DNA of 17,696 bases, taken from contig NZ_LSJM01000421.1 of assembly GCF_001557215.1 (NCBI RefSeq), positions 1 to 17,696 of the forward strand. Direction: 5' to 3'. The stretch comes from Sphingomonas sp. CCH9-E2. GTDB taxonomy: Bacteria; Pseudomonadota; Alphaproteobacteria; Sphingomonadales; Sphingomonadaceae. Positions 1 to 8,441 of this stretch are shown here, piece by piece (positions within the stretch are counted from its first letter, which is position 1; each line of letters starts with the position of its first letter). Made by a program: the position numbers and the translations under genes. Below the pieces are notes generated by a model. It made no database searches. It was not told the origin of the DNA and was given only the letters and a program-made list of their open reading frames with translations.

Positions 1-561
1 GTGGCGGGAACCTTGGTCAACCGGTCGACCACCGTTGCGCAGGGCACGTTGATCCCGGCCGTGCTCGAGACCGGTTTCGATTCGACCAAGGCCGGCTTTG
101 CCCGGGCGATCGTGGCGAGCGATGTGCGCAGCTTCGACGGCACCCGCATCCTCATCCCGCGCGGCAGCCGCCTGATCGGCGATCATGCCGGGGGCGCGGA
201 GCCGGGGCAGAAGCGCGCGATCATCAACTGGAGCCGGCTGATCCGCCCCGACGGGGTGACGATCGCGATCGGATCGCCGGCGACCGATGCCACCGGGCGC
301 AACGGCGTGCGCGCCAAGGTCAATTCGCATTTGCTCCAACGGATCTTCCCGGCGCTGCTCCAGTCGACGCTCGACATCGGCGTCAATCTCGCCACGCGTC
401 CGGCCAATGGCTCGGTACTGCTCGCGCTGCCCAATTCGGGGTCGCAAGCGATCAACGGGCAGAACGGCCCGGCACCGACGCTGAGCGTGCGGCCCGGCAC
501 GTCGATCGCGGTGTTCGTCACGCGCGATCTCGATTTCACCGGGGTCGGAAACCCGCAATGA
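1..561 (+). CDS. virB10: VirB10/TrbI-family T4SS core protein, C-terminal part (5' truncated by window)
   Basis: The reading frame is open from the first base, so the true start lies outside the window and about 186 C-terminal residues are visible. They match the conserved VirB10 C-terminal domain, with TLIPAVLET, LIPRGSRLIG and the WSRLIRPDGVTIAIGSP stretch all typical of the family. In type IV secretion systems VirB10 spans from the inner membrane to the outer-membrane pore and senses ATP-driven energy. The C-terminal beta-barrel domain seen here sits in the outer-membrane core complex. The stop codon overlaps the virB11 start as ATGA, which fits the usual virB8-virB9-virB10-virB11 order. 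The N-terminal cytoplasmic and transmembrane parts cannot be judged. The family assignment is firm, but whether this T4SS moves DNA or effectors cannot be told from here. Confidence 0.9.
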   Translation: MAGTLVNRSTTVAQGTLIPAVLETGFDSTKAGFARAIVASDVRSFDGTRILIPRGSRLIGDHAGGAEPGQKRAIINWSRLIRPDGVTIAIGSPATDATGRNGVRAKVNSHLLQRIFPALLQSTLDIGVNLATRPANGSVLLALPNSGSQAINGQNGPAPTLSVRPGTSIAVFVTRDLDFTGVGNPQ

Positions 562-1559
562 GCGCCGAACCGCCGGCGGCGGGCGTCTATCTGCGCGCCT
601 ATCTGGCACCGCTCGCACCCTTTCTGGACCGGGCTGACGTAACCGATATCTATGTCAACCGGCCCGGCGAAATCTGGGTCGAGACGCTGGGCGGGACGAG
701 CGAGCGGCACGATGCGCCCGACCTCACCGAGACCGCGCTGGAGCGGCTGGCGCGTCAGGTCGCGGCGCTGACGCATCAGGGGATCAGCCGCGCCCATCCG
801 CTGCTGTCCGCCGCGCTGCCTGATGGTGCGCGCGTTCAGGCGATCGCGCCGCCCGCGACGCGCGCCGGCATGGCGATCGCGATCCGCAAGCACGTCTCCG
901 CCGATCTCGGGCTCGACGACTATCAGGCGGCGGGCGCGTTCGACGCGACGCGACGCGGCAGCGCGCTGCACAGCGATGAAGCGATGGCCGAGCTGTCGGC
1001 ATTGCTGGAAGCAGGCGATCTGGCCGGGTTGCTGCGACAGGCGGTGCGCGCGCGCCGCAACATCCTCGTCTCCGGCGGCACCTCGACCGGCAAGACCACT
1101 TTCCTCAACGCGCTGCTGCGCGAGATCGCGCCCGAAGAGCGGCTGATCGTCATCGAGGATACGCCCGAGCTGCATCTGCGCCACGCTAATGCGATCGGCC
1201 TGCTCGCCACGCGCGGCGATCAGGGCGAAGCGCGGGTTACCGCCGACGACCTGCTCGGCGCGTCGCTGCGCATGCGACCCGACCGAATCATCCTCGGCGA
1301 GCTGCGCGGCGAGGAGGCCTATGTCTTTCTGCGCGCGATCAACACCGGCCATCCCGGATCGCTGAGTTCGGTCCATGCCAACAGCGCAGAGGCAGCGATC
1401 GAACAGATCGCGCTGCTGATCCTGCAACGCGGCACCCGGCTCAGCCGCGAAGACGTGACGCATTATGTGCGCTCGACCATCGACGTGTTCGTCCAGCTGG
1501 AGCGCGTCGGCGGGCGACGGCGCGTGGCGGAGGTCTTACTGCCCGGCGCTCGCCGCTAG
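558..1559 (+). CDS. virB11: VirB11-family T4SS ATPase
   Basis: A complete 333-aa protein of normal length for VirB11, the hexameric cytoplasmic traffic ATPase that powers type IV secretion assembly and substrate transfer. The Walker A motif GGTSTGKTTF lies near residues 173-182. It is followed by an Asp-box region (VIEDTPELHL), Walker B-like RPDRIILGELRG and the His box HPGSLSSVHANS, the full signature of PilT/VirB11 secretion ATPases. The N-terminal domain (to about residue 150) is the usual VirB11 membrane-proximal domain. The ATG start overlaps the virB10 stop by 4 bp, so translation is probably coupled. It appears to be the last gene of the T4SS operon, because its final 24 bp overlap the 3' end of the convergent hydroxylase gene. 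There are no missing catalytic residues. Confidence 0.96.
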   Translation: MSAEPPAAGVYLRAYLAPLAPFLDRADVTDIYVNRPGEIWVETLGGTSERHDAPDLTETALERLARQVAALTHQGISRAHPLLSAALPDGARVQAIAPPATRAGMAIAIRKHVSADLGLDDYQAAGAFDATRRGSALHSDEAMAELSALLEAGDLAGLLRQAVRARRNILVSGGTSTGKTTFLNALLREIAPEERLIVIEDTPELHLRHANAIGLLATRGDQGEARVTADDLLGASLRMRPDRIILGELRGEEAYVFLRAINTGHPGSLSSVHANSAEAAIEQIALLILQRGTRLSREDVTHYVRSTIDVFVQLERVGGRRRVAEVLLPGARR

Positions 1560-2156
1560 GATCGGGTTCAGCCAGTCATCGACGACTGCATCGATGACCA
1601 GGTGCACGCGATCGGTCGTGCCGCGATTGACCACCGAATGCGTGTCCATCAGCCGCAGATACCACACCTCACCCGGCATCATCGTCACCGGCGTGCCATT
1701 GAGCAGGAATTCGACATCGGGGTTGGTGGTGATCGGGATATGCAACCGCGCCATGCCATGCTCCGCGGCGAGGTCATGGTCGTAATGCGGCTTGATCACC
1801 GATCCCGGGGCCAGCAGCATCAGCCGCACCACGGTAAGCGGGCAGTGAAACGCCGCCAGCACCTCCCGGAAATAGGGCGTGTGCGCCAGCAGCGGGCCGT
1901 CCACGAACTCGGTCGCGGTCGGATCGGAATAGATCATCATCACCGGGTGCGTCGCGCCGGCCGTGTGGCGCAGCGGCAGCACCGACCAATTGCCCTCGTA
2001 ATTCTGCTTCACCAGATGATCGATCCAGTCGCGATCGACGGCGTCGAGATCAGTGCGCAACCGGTCCGGGTCGAAGGCGAAGGGCAGCTTGATCCGGTCG
2101 GGCAACAGCGCGGGCTTCCCGGGCGCAGATGTTGAGCGGATCACGGGATCGAGCAT
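1536..2156 (-). CDS. Aspartyl/asparaginyl beta-hydroxylase-like Fe(II)/2-oxoglutarate oxygenase
   Basis: A protein of about 206 aa with the Asp/Asn beta-hydroxylase fold signature. HYD in KPHYDHD (H124 and D126, counted from the ATG start) and His173 in DTHSVVNRG would bind iron. Arg183 in DRVHLVID is the likely 2-oxoglutarate anchor. Family members hydroxylate Asp, Asn or related side chains in peptides, amino acids or lipid-linked substrates, and the target here is unknown. I chose the ATG at 2156. A GTG at 2177, seven codons upstream, is the alternative, and neither has an ideal ribosome site. The gene lies 48 bp after the SDR gene on the same strand and may be the last gene of that unit. 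Its 3' end overlaps virB11 tail-to-tail. It is 11 kb from the peptide cluster, so a role there is not supported. Confidence 0.85.
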   Translation of the reverse strand: MLDPVIRSTSAPGKPALLPDRIKLPFAFDPDRLRTDLDAVDRDWIDHLVKQNYEGNWSVLPLRHTAGATHPVMMIYSDPTATEFVDGPLLAHTPYFREVLAAFHCPLTVVRLMLLAPGSVIKPHYDHDLAAEHGMARLHIPITTNPDVEFLLNGTPVTMMPGEVWYLRLMDTHSVVNRGTTDRVHLVIDAVVDDWLNPILAASAGQ

Positions 2157-2204
2157 GGCTCCAAGCCTAGCGCGCACCGATCCCGACGCAAGCGCGAAGG
2201 CGCC

Positions 2205-3098
2205 CTAACGCGCGACCGCCACCGCCGGGGCGGTGATGCCAGCGGCTGCCAGCTCGCGTTCGGCCTGGACAAAGCCATAGGCCGGCACGATCTCGCCCGC
2301 GCGATCCGCCACCTCGGGCCAGCATGCGGCGATCTGTTCGCCCGCATCTGCCCCGGCCCCGATCTGGACCCCGTCGGTCAGGGTGATGTTGGCGGTCGCA
2401 AAATGCCCGGCCCCCGCGCACAAGATCGCGCGGGTCGGCGCGTCGTCGCCTACCAGCGCCAGCAGCCCCGGGCTGACCAGCGCCGGGTCGAGCGCGGCGA
2501 GGCTCGCTTCCGACAAGACCCCTTCGGTCATCCCCGTCGCGGCGGTCGGCGCGAGGCAGTTGACGCGGATGCCATATTTCTCGCCCTCGATCGCCAGCGT
2601 CTGCATCAGCCCGACCAGCGCCATCTTTGCCGCGCCATAATTGGCCTGACCGAAATTGCCGTAGAGCCCGGACGAGGAGGTAGTCATGACGATGCGGCCA
2701 TAGCCCTGCCCCCTCATGATCTCCCACACCGCCTTGCTCGCGATGGCGGCACCCATCAGATGCACGTCCACCACCAGCCGGAAATCGTCCATGCTCATCT
2801 TGGCGAAGCTTTTGTCGCGCAGGATGCCGGCATTGTTGACGAGGATATCGACCCGACCCCACGCATCCATCGTCGAAGCGACGATGTTCGCCACGGCCCA
2901 TTCGTCGGTGACCGAACCGGCGAGCGCCAGCGCTTTGCCACCCTGGGCGGCGATCTCGTCGCTCACCCGCTGCGCGGCCTCGGGGTTGAGGTCGTTGACC
3001 ACGACGCGCGCACCCTTGCGCGCCAGATAGAGCGCATGGGCGCGTCCCAGCCCGCCGCCGGCACCCGTCACGATCGCGATCCGTCCATCGAGCACCAT
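2205..3098 (-). CDS. SDR-family (3R)-hydroxyacyl-CoA dehydrogenase-like oxidoreductase (MFE-2 type)
   Basis: A 297-aa short-chain dehydrogenase. The cofactor motif TGAGGGLG is at residues 11-18, Asp36 follows the second strand (favouring NAD over NADP), NNAG is at 88-91, and the catalytic Ser(about 141)-Tyr154-Lys158 set is intact. The segments YGRIVMTTSSSGLYGNFG and QANYGAAK closely follow the (3R)-hydroxyacyl-CoA dehydrogenase domain of peroxisomal multifunctional enzyme type 2. The likely reaction is NAD-dependent oxidation of a 3-hydroxyacyl-CoA in the cytoplasm. Bacterial relatives act in fatty-acid or steroid side-chain degradation. The ATG at 3098 has a good GGGAGG site six bases upstream; a TTG codon directly before it is not needed. 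It lies downstream of the TetR gene across a 75-bp gap that carries its own promoter, and fits the acyl-CoA ligase and esterase pathway. Confidence 0.9.
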   Translation of the reverse strand: MVLDGRIAIVTGAGGGLGRAHALYLARKGARVVVNDLNPEAAQRVSDEIAAQGGKALALAGSVTDEWAVANIVASTMDAWGRVDILVNNAGILRDKSFAKMSMDDFRLVVDVHLMGAAIASKAVWEIMRGQGYGRIVMTTSSSGLYGNFGQANYGAAKMALVGLMQTLAIEGEKYGIRVNCLAPTAATGMTEGVLSEASLAALDPALVSPGLLALVGDDAPTRAILCAGAGHFATANITLTDGVQIGAGADAGEQIAACWPEVADRAGEIVPAYGFVQAERELAAAGITAPAVAVAR

Positions 3099-3137
3099 CA
3101 AAAGCCTCCCATTATCTTCGCTAACTAGTGAGTGAGT

Positions 3138-3143
3138 ATTATA
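3138..3143 (-). promoter_or_regulatory. Candidate -10 box of the SDR gene with overlapping half-operator
   Basis: Read on the minus strand this is a perfect TATAAT, about 40 bp before the SDR start. No convincing -35 hexamer is seen at 16-18 bp spacing, since the upstream sequence is GC-rich. The decamer AATACTCACT (minus strand, 3131-3140) overlaps it. It matches AATATTCACT before the TonB receptor gene at 9 of 10 positions, which suggests repression of this promoter by the neighbouring TetR protein. This is an inference from motif sharing only. Confidence 0.4.
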
Positions 3144-3173
3144 TGGGGGAATGCGCGCGCAAGACCCGGCTGG

Positions 3174-3956
3174 TTAGGTCCCGCTCCGCCCCCCGCTCCC
3201 GCAAATCTGCCGAAACCCGGCGGCCATGAACACCGCCATGCGATCCTTGATCGCGGCGAAATCTTCCGACCGACAGAGCCCGCCCGACAATTTGTCGATG
3301 CGCCCAGTGCGCGCCAGCGTGACCATCAGCGCGCCGGTGACGAAGTGATAGCCCCAGAAAATATCTGCTTCGGCACAATCGGGCAGCGCCTTCTTGAGCA
3401 GTTCGATCAGCCGCAGCACGACCGGGTCGAAATGCGAATCCATCAGCTCCGCGCCCCATTCGGGCGTGTTCGCGACGAGCGCACCGAGCGCGCCGTAATT
3501 CTTCCAGCCCTCGCCGCCCTCGATATACAGGTCGAGATCAGTGTCGAGAAAGGCGTGCAGCGCGCCTTCCAGCGTCGGCTTGCCGCCGGTTGCGGCGTCA
3601 TAATCGTTCAGCGCCTTCAGCCGCTTTTCGCTCGTCACCACGGCGCGGCGGGCGAACACCGCGTCGAACAGCTTCTTCTTATCCTCGAAATAATAGTTGA
3701 GCAGCGTGTGGTGGACGCCCACGCGCTTGGCGACGTCCTTGAGCGTCACGCCGTGCAGCCCGTGCTTCGAGAACAGATATTCCGCCTCGTCGAGGATCTG
3801 CTCCATCATCTCCGCGCGCTGTTCCGCCTTGGTTGAGCGGCGGCGGGTCTTGGGCTTGTCGGACGTCTGCTCTGCCACTGGGCTGTCATTCCCCTGTTGC
3901 CCGGATGCGGCCGGATCGCCGCTGCCCGGATCGAACAAGGTCTCAAGCGCTTCCAT
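3174..3956 (-). CDS. TetR/AcrR-family transcriptional regulator
   Basis: A 260-aa regulator. After a low-complexity, charged N-terminal stretch of about 40 residues comes a TetR DNA-binding domain. Helix-turn-helix residues lie near 69-91 (VTLKDVAKRVGVHHTLLNYYF), followed by the usual DKKKLFDAV. The C-terminal ligand domain is generic. The ATG at 3956 is inside the 3' end of the acyl-CoA ligase gene (14-bp overlap), so it is read as part of the same operon. An upstream extension of the frame to 4073 only shadows the ligase. The position suggests control of the receptor-transporter-esterase-ligase operon and of the SDR gene, probably with an acyl-CoA or free acid as inducer. Candidate operators lie before the TonB receptor and SDR genes. 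Ligand and operator assignment are inference. Confidence 0.9.
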   Translation of the reverse strand: MEALETLFDPGSGDPAASGQQGNDSPVAEQTSDKPKTRRRSTKAEQRAEMMEQILDEAEYLFSKHGLHGVTLKDVAKRVGVHHTLLNYYFEDKKKLFDAVFARRAVVTSEKRLKALNDYDAATGGKPTLEGALHAFLDTDLDLYIEGGEGWKNYGALGALVANTPEWGAELMDSHFDPVVLRLIELLKKALPDCAEADIFWGYHFVTGALMVTLARTGRIDKLSGGLCRSEDFAAIKDRMAVFMAAGFRQICGSGGRSGT

Positions 3957-5523
3957 ATTGAGACCGCAAGCTATTCTTGTCGATTTTGCCGGTCGGAGCG
4001 AGCGGCATTGCGGACAGACGCACGATCGCGTCGGGAATCCACCAGGATGCGACCCGACCGCGCAGCGGGGCAAGCAGCTCGTCGTCGCTCAATGCCTCGT
4101 CCTGCATCTCGACCAGCAGCAGCGGGCGCTCGCCCCATTTGGGGTCCTCGCGACCGATCACGGCGGCGAGCGAGACTTGCGGCAGTGCGCCGACCACCGC
4201 CTCGATCTCGGCCGGGTTGATCCATTCACCGCCAGACTTGATCAGATCCTTGGCGCGACCGGTGATGATCAGATTGCCCTGTCCGTCGATCCGGGCGAGA
4301 TCGCCGGTCGCGAACCAGCCATCGGCGTCGGTCGCGGGCGTGTCCTGCCCGAAATAGCGATCCACGACCGCCGCGCCGCGCACGCGCAAATGGCCCTCGA
4401 TGTCGCGCTGCTGCGGCAAGGGCACGCCAGCGGCATCGGTCAGCAGCAGATCGACGCCGATCGCCGGACGCCCGGAGACGGCGGCGCTGCGCTGCGGATC
4501 GTGCGGCGGCGCGACGGTGCCGGAGGGCGACAGCTCGGTCATGCCCCAGCTGGTCTGGACGGTGACGCCGAGGACGCGCTCGATCCGTTCCATCAGCGCT
4601 GGCGCGAGCGGCGAACCACCGACAATGATGCGCTGCAGGCTCGGCAGGGTCTCGCCGGTCGCTTCGAGATGCTCGGCAACGCCCAGCCACACGGTCGGCA
4701 CCGCAACACCGATCGTCACATCCGCCGCCGCAATCAACCGGGCTAGGCTCGCGCCATCGGTCGCACGACCGGGCAACACCAGCCGCCCGCCCGCTGCAGG
4801 CAATGCGAAGGGCAGCCCCCAGGCATTGGCGTGGAACATCGGCACCACCACCAGCACGCTGTCGGTCGCCCGGATCGCCATCACATCGGCCTGCAAGCAG
4901 CGTAGTGTGTGCAGGAAGCTGGCGCGGTGGGTGTAAGTCACGCCCTTCGGCGCGCCGGTGGTGCCCGAGGTAAAGCACAAACCGCACGGAGCGGTCTCGG
5001 CAAAATCGCCCCAACCCGTGCCGCCCGAAGCAGTTGCGATCAGCGGCTCCAGCGCGGTGGCGGCACACGTCGCCGACGCCGTCTCTGCTTCACCATCGAT
5101 CACCAGCATCAGCGACAGCGCCGGCACCCGCTCGGCAATCGCGCGCGCCAGCGGCTGAAGGTCGGCGCTGACGATCAGCAGCTTCGCGCCCGATTGCACA
5201 ACCATGTCGGCGAGCTGCTGCGCGGTCAGGCGCGGGTTGAGCGTATGGCATACCGCACCCATCCCCATGATCGCATACCACGCCTCGACATGCGCCTGGC
5301 TGTTCCACGCCAGTGTCGCGACGCGGTCCCCCTGCCGGACGCCGAACCCGGCCAGCAGCGATGACACCGCCAGCGCGCGATCGCGCAGCGCGGCATAGCC
5401 GATCCGGTCGATCCCGCCGCCCTCGCGCGCGGTGACCACTTCGGCATCGGGGTGCCATTTGGCGGCGTGGTGCAGGAACTTGTCCAGCGTCAGCGGATAA
5501 TCCTGCATGCTTCCGTCGATCAT
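3943..5523 (-). CDS. Acyl-CoA synthetase (AMP-dependent CoA ligase)
   Basis: A 526-aa ANL-superfamily ligase that activates a carboxylic acid to its CoA thioester through an acyl-adenylate. The P-loop TSGTTG followed by PKGV lies near residues 185-194. Other signatures are SWGMTELSP (adenine and acyl binding), WFATGDLARID, GRAKDLIKSGGEWI (hinge) and the C-terminal catalytic lysine in PTGKIDK. The protein resembles medium/long-chain acyl-CoA ligases, but the exact acid cannot be read from sequence. I chose the ATG at 5523 because it overlaps the esterase stop as ATGA, giving translational coupling. Longer starts at 5580 or 5610 would run into the esterase gene. It lies between the esterase, which would release the acid, and the TetR regulator, which supports a hydrolyse-then-activate pathway. 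Confidence 0.93.
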   Translation of the reverse strand: MIDGSMQDYPLTLDKFLHHAAKWHPDAEVVTAREGGGIDRIGYAALRDRALAVSSLLAGFGVRQGDRVATLAWNSQAHVEAWYAIMGMGAVCHTLNPRLTAQQLADMVVQSGAKLLIVSADLQPLARAIAERVPALSLMLVIDGEAETASATCAATALEPLIATASGGTGWGDFAETAPCGLCFTSGTTGAPKGVTYTHRASFLHTLRCLQADVMAIRATDSVLVVVPMFHANAWGLPFALPAAGGRLVLPGRATDGASLARLIAAADVTIGVAVPTVWLGVAEHLEATGETLPSLQRIIVGGSPLAPALMERIERVLGVTVQTSWGMTELSPSGTVAPPHDPQRSAAVSGRPAIGVDLLLTDAAGVPLPQQRDIEGHLRVRGAAVVDRYFGQDTPATDADGWFATGDLARIDGQGNLIITGRAKDLIKSGGEWINPAEIEAVVGALPQVSLAAVIGREDPKWGERPLLLVEMQDEALSDDELLAPLRGRVASWWIPDAIVRLSAMPLAPTGKIDKNSLRSQYGSA

Positions 5524-7157
5524 CGGCAACCCGTCGCCTTGTTGAGGACCGGCGAGGCGACGCCGGTATTCCAGTTCCATGGCTGGTCGCCTGCCGCGCG
5601 GCGACGGCACACCGCCGCCTCGTGCAGCGCGAACATGCCCGGCATCAGCCGCGTGCCCGGCTGCGGCTTGCCCGCAAACGCCATGTAGTTGGCGGCCTTG
5701 TCATAGGCTTGCCATGTCGGCTGCCCGTCGGCGACCGGCGCGCCCGAGCGTGCGAAGCTCGCCCAATAGCCCAGCATTGCATCCGACAGCCGGCGGTTGG
5801 TCACGTCGTCGGGGATCTTGGGCCAATAAGGCGGCGTGCGGCTGGCGGTGCCGAACACATAGGGGATTTCGGCGGCGTGGAAGGCGTGGAGGCCATACTC
5901 CGCCGCAGCGGGGTAGCCGTGATCGAACAGATAGAGATAGGCGCTTTGCCCGATCGCGGTCTGGCCGATCGCGGTCTGGCCGATCGCGAGCCGGGTCGCC
6001 GTCCAGCCATAGAGCGCGTCGCGGGTGGTCGCGAGCAGCGATTCTTTGATGTTGCTCGATGGATAGAGGCGCAGGAACGGGTCGGCGAGGTCGCCATAGC
6101 GCGCCCGGATCGCCGCCTCATAGGCTTCGGCACTCGCGGGCGCGGGCGGGAGCAGCACGGGGAGCGAGCGGATCTCGCCCGCATTAAACCCGGCAAGTAC
6201 CGGCACCTTGGCCTGCTCGCCATGGTCCCAGGTCGCGACCAGCTGACGCGTCAAAATCTTGCCGTCGACAGTGCCCCATGGGCCATAGCCCTTGGTCGCG
6301 GCCTCGACCGTCAGCTTCTCCGCGTCCATCGCACGCAGCCCGGCCAGGTCGCGCGCGCCGACCGCCGCCATGATCTGGCTCCCGGCCGCCTCGGCTGAAG
6401 GCAGGCCGTGCGCGCCGCGCTTCAGCTCGGGCGTGGTGATCATGTAGGCACTCTGCGCCACCGCCTTGTGGAACAGGCCGCGCGCCTGCGGGCTGGCCAT
6501 CAGATACATCACGCTGAGCGCCCCGGCGGATTCGCCCGCGATGGTGACATTGCCCGCATTACCGCCGAATGCGGCGATGTTGCGCTGGACCCACTTCAGC
6601 GCCGCGATCTGGTCGAGCAGGCCGTAATTACCCGACACGCCGTCGGGCGATTCTGCGCTCAGTTCGGGATGCGCCAGGTAGCCAAGGATGCCGAGCCGGT
6701 AGTTGATCGACACCACGATCATGTTGCCGCGCTGTGCCAGTCGCGCGCCGTCATACATGCTCTCGTGACTGTACCCCGCGACCAGTGCGCCGCCGTGAAT
6801 CCACACGAACACGGGCAGATCCTTGGCTCCCGGAGGCGCCCAGATGTTGAGCGTCAGGCAATCCTCGCTGACCGTGTCGAGCGGGTTGGTGTAGATGCCG
6901 GCATTGCGATTGCGCGGCTGGACACAGGCGGGCCCGAACCCCGTCGCCTTGCGCACGCCCTGCCAGTCCGCCGCAGCGACCGGCGGCTTCCAGCGGAGTG
7001 GGCCGACCGGCGGCTGAGCGTAGGGGATACCGCGGAAGATGCGGACGCCGCCCTGCTGCACCCCCTCGACCGTGCCGACCGGCGCGGTGACCTGTGGCGC
7101 CTGAGCGAGTGCGGGGCTACCCAATGCCAGCGCGAGGAGCGCGATCAGCCGCTTCAT
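5520..7157 (-). CDS. Secreted type-B carboxylesterase (pNB-esterase-like)
   Basis: A 545-aa alpha/beta hydrolase of the carboxylesterase/cholinesterase family. A signal peptide of about 20 residues (MKRLIALLALALGSPALAQA) predicts export to the periplasm. The oxyanion motif WIHGGAL precedes the nucleophile Ser210 in GESAGA. Glu328 in GFNAGE and His427 in AFHAAEIPYVFG complete the triad at the spacing seen in Bacillus p-nitrobenzyl esterase. SEDCLTLNIW is another family hallmark. It hydrolyses carboxylic esters of unknown substrate. The ATG at 7157 overlaps the MFS stop as ATGA, and its own stop overlaps the ligase start the same way. An open frame runs on upstream to 8390 but is antisense-like noise over the transporter gene. 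A 15-bp tandem repeat gives three AIGQ copies near residues 390-402. Confidence 0.93.
   Translation of the reverse strand: MKRLIALLALALGSPALAQAPQVTAPVGTVEGVQQGGVRIFRGIPYAQPPVGPLRWKPPVAAADWQGVRKATGFGPACVQPRNRNAGIYTNPLDTVSEDCLTLNIWAPPGAKDLPVFVWIHGGALVAGYSHESMYDGARLAQRGNMIVVSINYRLGILGYLAHPELSAESPDGVSGNYGLLDQIAALKWVQRNIAAFGGNAGNVTIAGESAGALSVMYLMASPQARGLFHKAVAQSAYMITTPELKRGAHGLPSAEAAGSQIMAAVGARDLAGLRAMDAEKLTVEAATKGYGPWGTVDGKILTRQLVATWDHGEQAKVPVLAGFNAGEIRSLPVLLPPAPASAEAYEAAIRARYGDLADPFLRLYPSSNIKESLLATTRDALYGWTATRLAIGQTAIGQTAIGQSAYLYLFDHGYPAAAEYGLHAFHAAEIPYVFGTASRTPPYWPKIPDDVTNRRLSDAMLGYWASFARSGAPVADGQPTWQAYDKAANYMAFAGKPQPGTRLMPGMFALHEAAVCRRRAAGDQPWNWNTGVASPVLNKATGCR
5951..5988. repeat. 15-bp in-frame tandem repeat inside the esterase gene
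   Basis: Two exact 15-bp units (5951-5965 and 5966-5980) are followed by a partial third. They encode consecutive AIGQT, AIGQT and AIGQS segments on the minus strand. The unit keeps the reading frame, so it looks like a slippage expansion in a tolerated loop shortly before the catalytic histidine. Confidence 0.85.
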
Positions 7158-8437
7158 GCCGCCCCTTCCCGCTTCAGCCGCCGCGCAAGCGCGACGAACA
7201 GGCCGATCGCAATCAGATAGAATGGGGTGAGCGTGTAGAGCGCGCTCTGCAGGCTCTGCGTATCGCCCTGCGCCTTGAACCAGTCGCTGGCAAAGCCGAC
7301 CCAGGTCGGGCCGAGGCCAAGGCCGATGAAGTTCATGATCAGCAGCAGCAGCGCGCCGGAAAGCACGCGTTGGTTGGGCTTCACCTCTTCCTGCACCAAA
7401 GCGACCGAGGCCGAGAGGTAGAAGTAGTTGAACACCATCACCACCGCGAGCAGCGCCAGCGCGAGCGGCCAGCCCGGGGCCCAGACGAAGCCGATGTAAA
7501 AAGGCATCGCCACCGCCAGCGACGCGGCCGGGGCAATGGCATAGCCAGCGCGCGACTTGCGCGTCATCGCGTCGACCACACGACCCGACACGACCATCCC
7601 GCCGCCCATGCCGATCAGCAGGACAAGCGCATACCAGACCGCGACATCGCCCAGCACCATCCCCTTTTCGCGCATCAGATACAGAACCGCGAAATTGCCA
7701 AGGCCATAGGTCACGAACTGCGTCGCGCCGCTGCCCAAAGCCGCGAGCATCAGAGTCGGGTTGGACAGGAACGCGCCGACCGTCGGCCAGAACGGCGCCT
7801 TGTCGTCCGCCTCGGCCGCGCGGGTGCCATCCATCGCGCCCTTTTTGGGCTCGCGGATGGTCAGCCACACGAACGCAGCCGTGGCCACGCCCACCGCGCC
7901 GACGATGATGAAGGGCAGTCGCCAGCCATAATGTTCGGCGATCGCCGCTCCGAACGCTACCCCTGCAGCGGCGCCGATTGCGGGGCCGAGATTGAAGATG
8001 CCGAGCGCGGCGGCGCGCTTGCCGGGCGGATAGGTATCGGTGATGATCGCATAGGATGGCGGCACGCCACCCGCCTCGCCAAAGCCGACGGTCATACGCG
8101 CGATGACTAGCTGGGTATAGTTGGCCGCCATGCCGCACGCGACCGTCGCGCCGCTCCAGATGGCGCAGGCCAGGCTGAGCACGCCGACGCGGCTGGTGCG
8201 GTCGGCAAACCAGCCCACGGGGATTGCGATGAAGCAATAGAACATCGCGAAATAGAGACCGCCGATAAGTCCCAACTGGGTATCGGTAACGTTGAGCGAA
8301 TCCTGGATCGGCTTGGCGAGGATGCCGATCAGCTGCCGGTCCAGGAAGTTGAGCACATAGACGAAGGTCAGCGTAACCAGCACGAACCACGGCCGGTTCG
8401 CGGGCGACGGACGGCCGGTGTCGCCACCGGCCGTCAT
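7154..8437 (-). CDS. Spinster-like MFS transporter
   Basis: A protein of about 427 aa with 12 predicted hydrophobic segments and the major facilitator pattern of the spinster-like group. The first helix ends in YVLNFLDRQLIGILAKPIQ, the loop 2-3 motif is GWFADRTSRVGVLS, and GFGEAGGVPPSYAIITDTYP follows in the fourth-fifth helix region. It probably moves a small hydrophobic organic acid or its ester across the inner membrane. Relatives in sphingomonads are common beside TonB receptors and CoA ligases. I chose the ATG at 8437, just after the receptor stop. A TTG at 8458, with GGGGA upstream and overlapping the receptor gene by 17 bp, is a real alternative. The stop overlaps the esterase start as ATGA. 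Substrate and direction of transport are not determinable. Confidence 0.9.
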   Translation of the reverse strand: MTAGGDTGRPSPANRPWFVLVTLTFVYVLNFLDRQLIGILAKPIQDSLNVTDTQLGLIGGLYFAMFYCFIAIPVGWFADRTSRVGVLSLACAIWSGATVACGMAANYTQLVIARMTVGFGEAGGVPPSYAIITDTYPPGKRAAALGIFNLGPAIGAAAGVAFGAAIAEHYGWRLPFIIVGAVGVATAAFVWLTIREPKKGAMDGTRAAEADDKAPFWPTVGAFLSNPTLMLAALGSGATQFVTYGLGNFAVLYLMREKGMVLGDVAVWYALVLLIGMGGGMVVSGRVVDAMTRKSRAGYAIAPAASLAVAMPFYIGFVWAPGWPLALALLAVVMVFNYFYLSASVALVQEEVKPNQRVLSGALLLLIMNFIGLGLGPTWVGFASDWFKAQGDTQSLQSALYTLTPFYLIAIGLFVALARRLKREGAA

Positions 8438-8441
8438 TGCA

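Noticed and set aside
183..1463. A 426-codon antisense frame opposite virB10-virB11
   Set aside because: The sense strand encodes two well-matched T4SS proteins; the antisense frame has no recognisable domain.
1536..2156. The beta-hydroxylase as a tailoring enzyme of the peptide cluster
   Set aside because: It is on the far side of the catabolic operon, 11 kb away, and more likely co-transcribed with the SDR gene; nothing links it to the precursors.
7158..8390. Upstream extension of the esterase frame over the MFS gene
   Set aside because: The extension is low-complexity Arg/Gly/Ala-rich sequence, while a signal peptide and an ATGA-coupled start exist at 7157.
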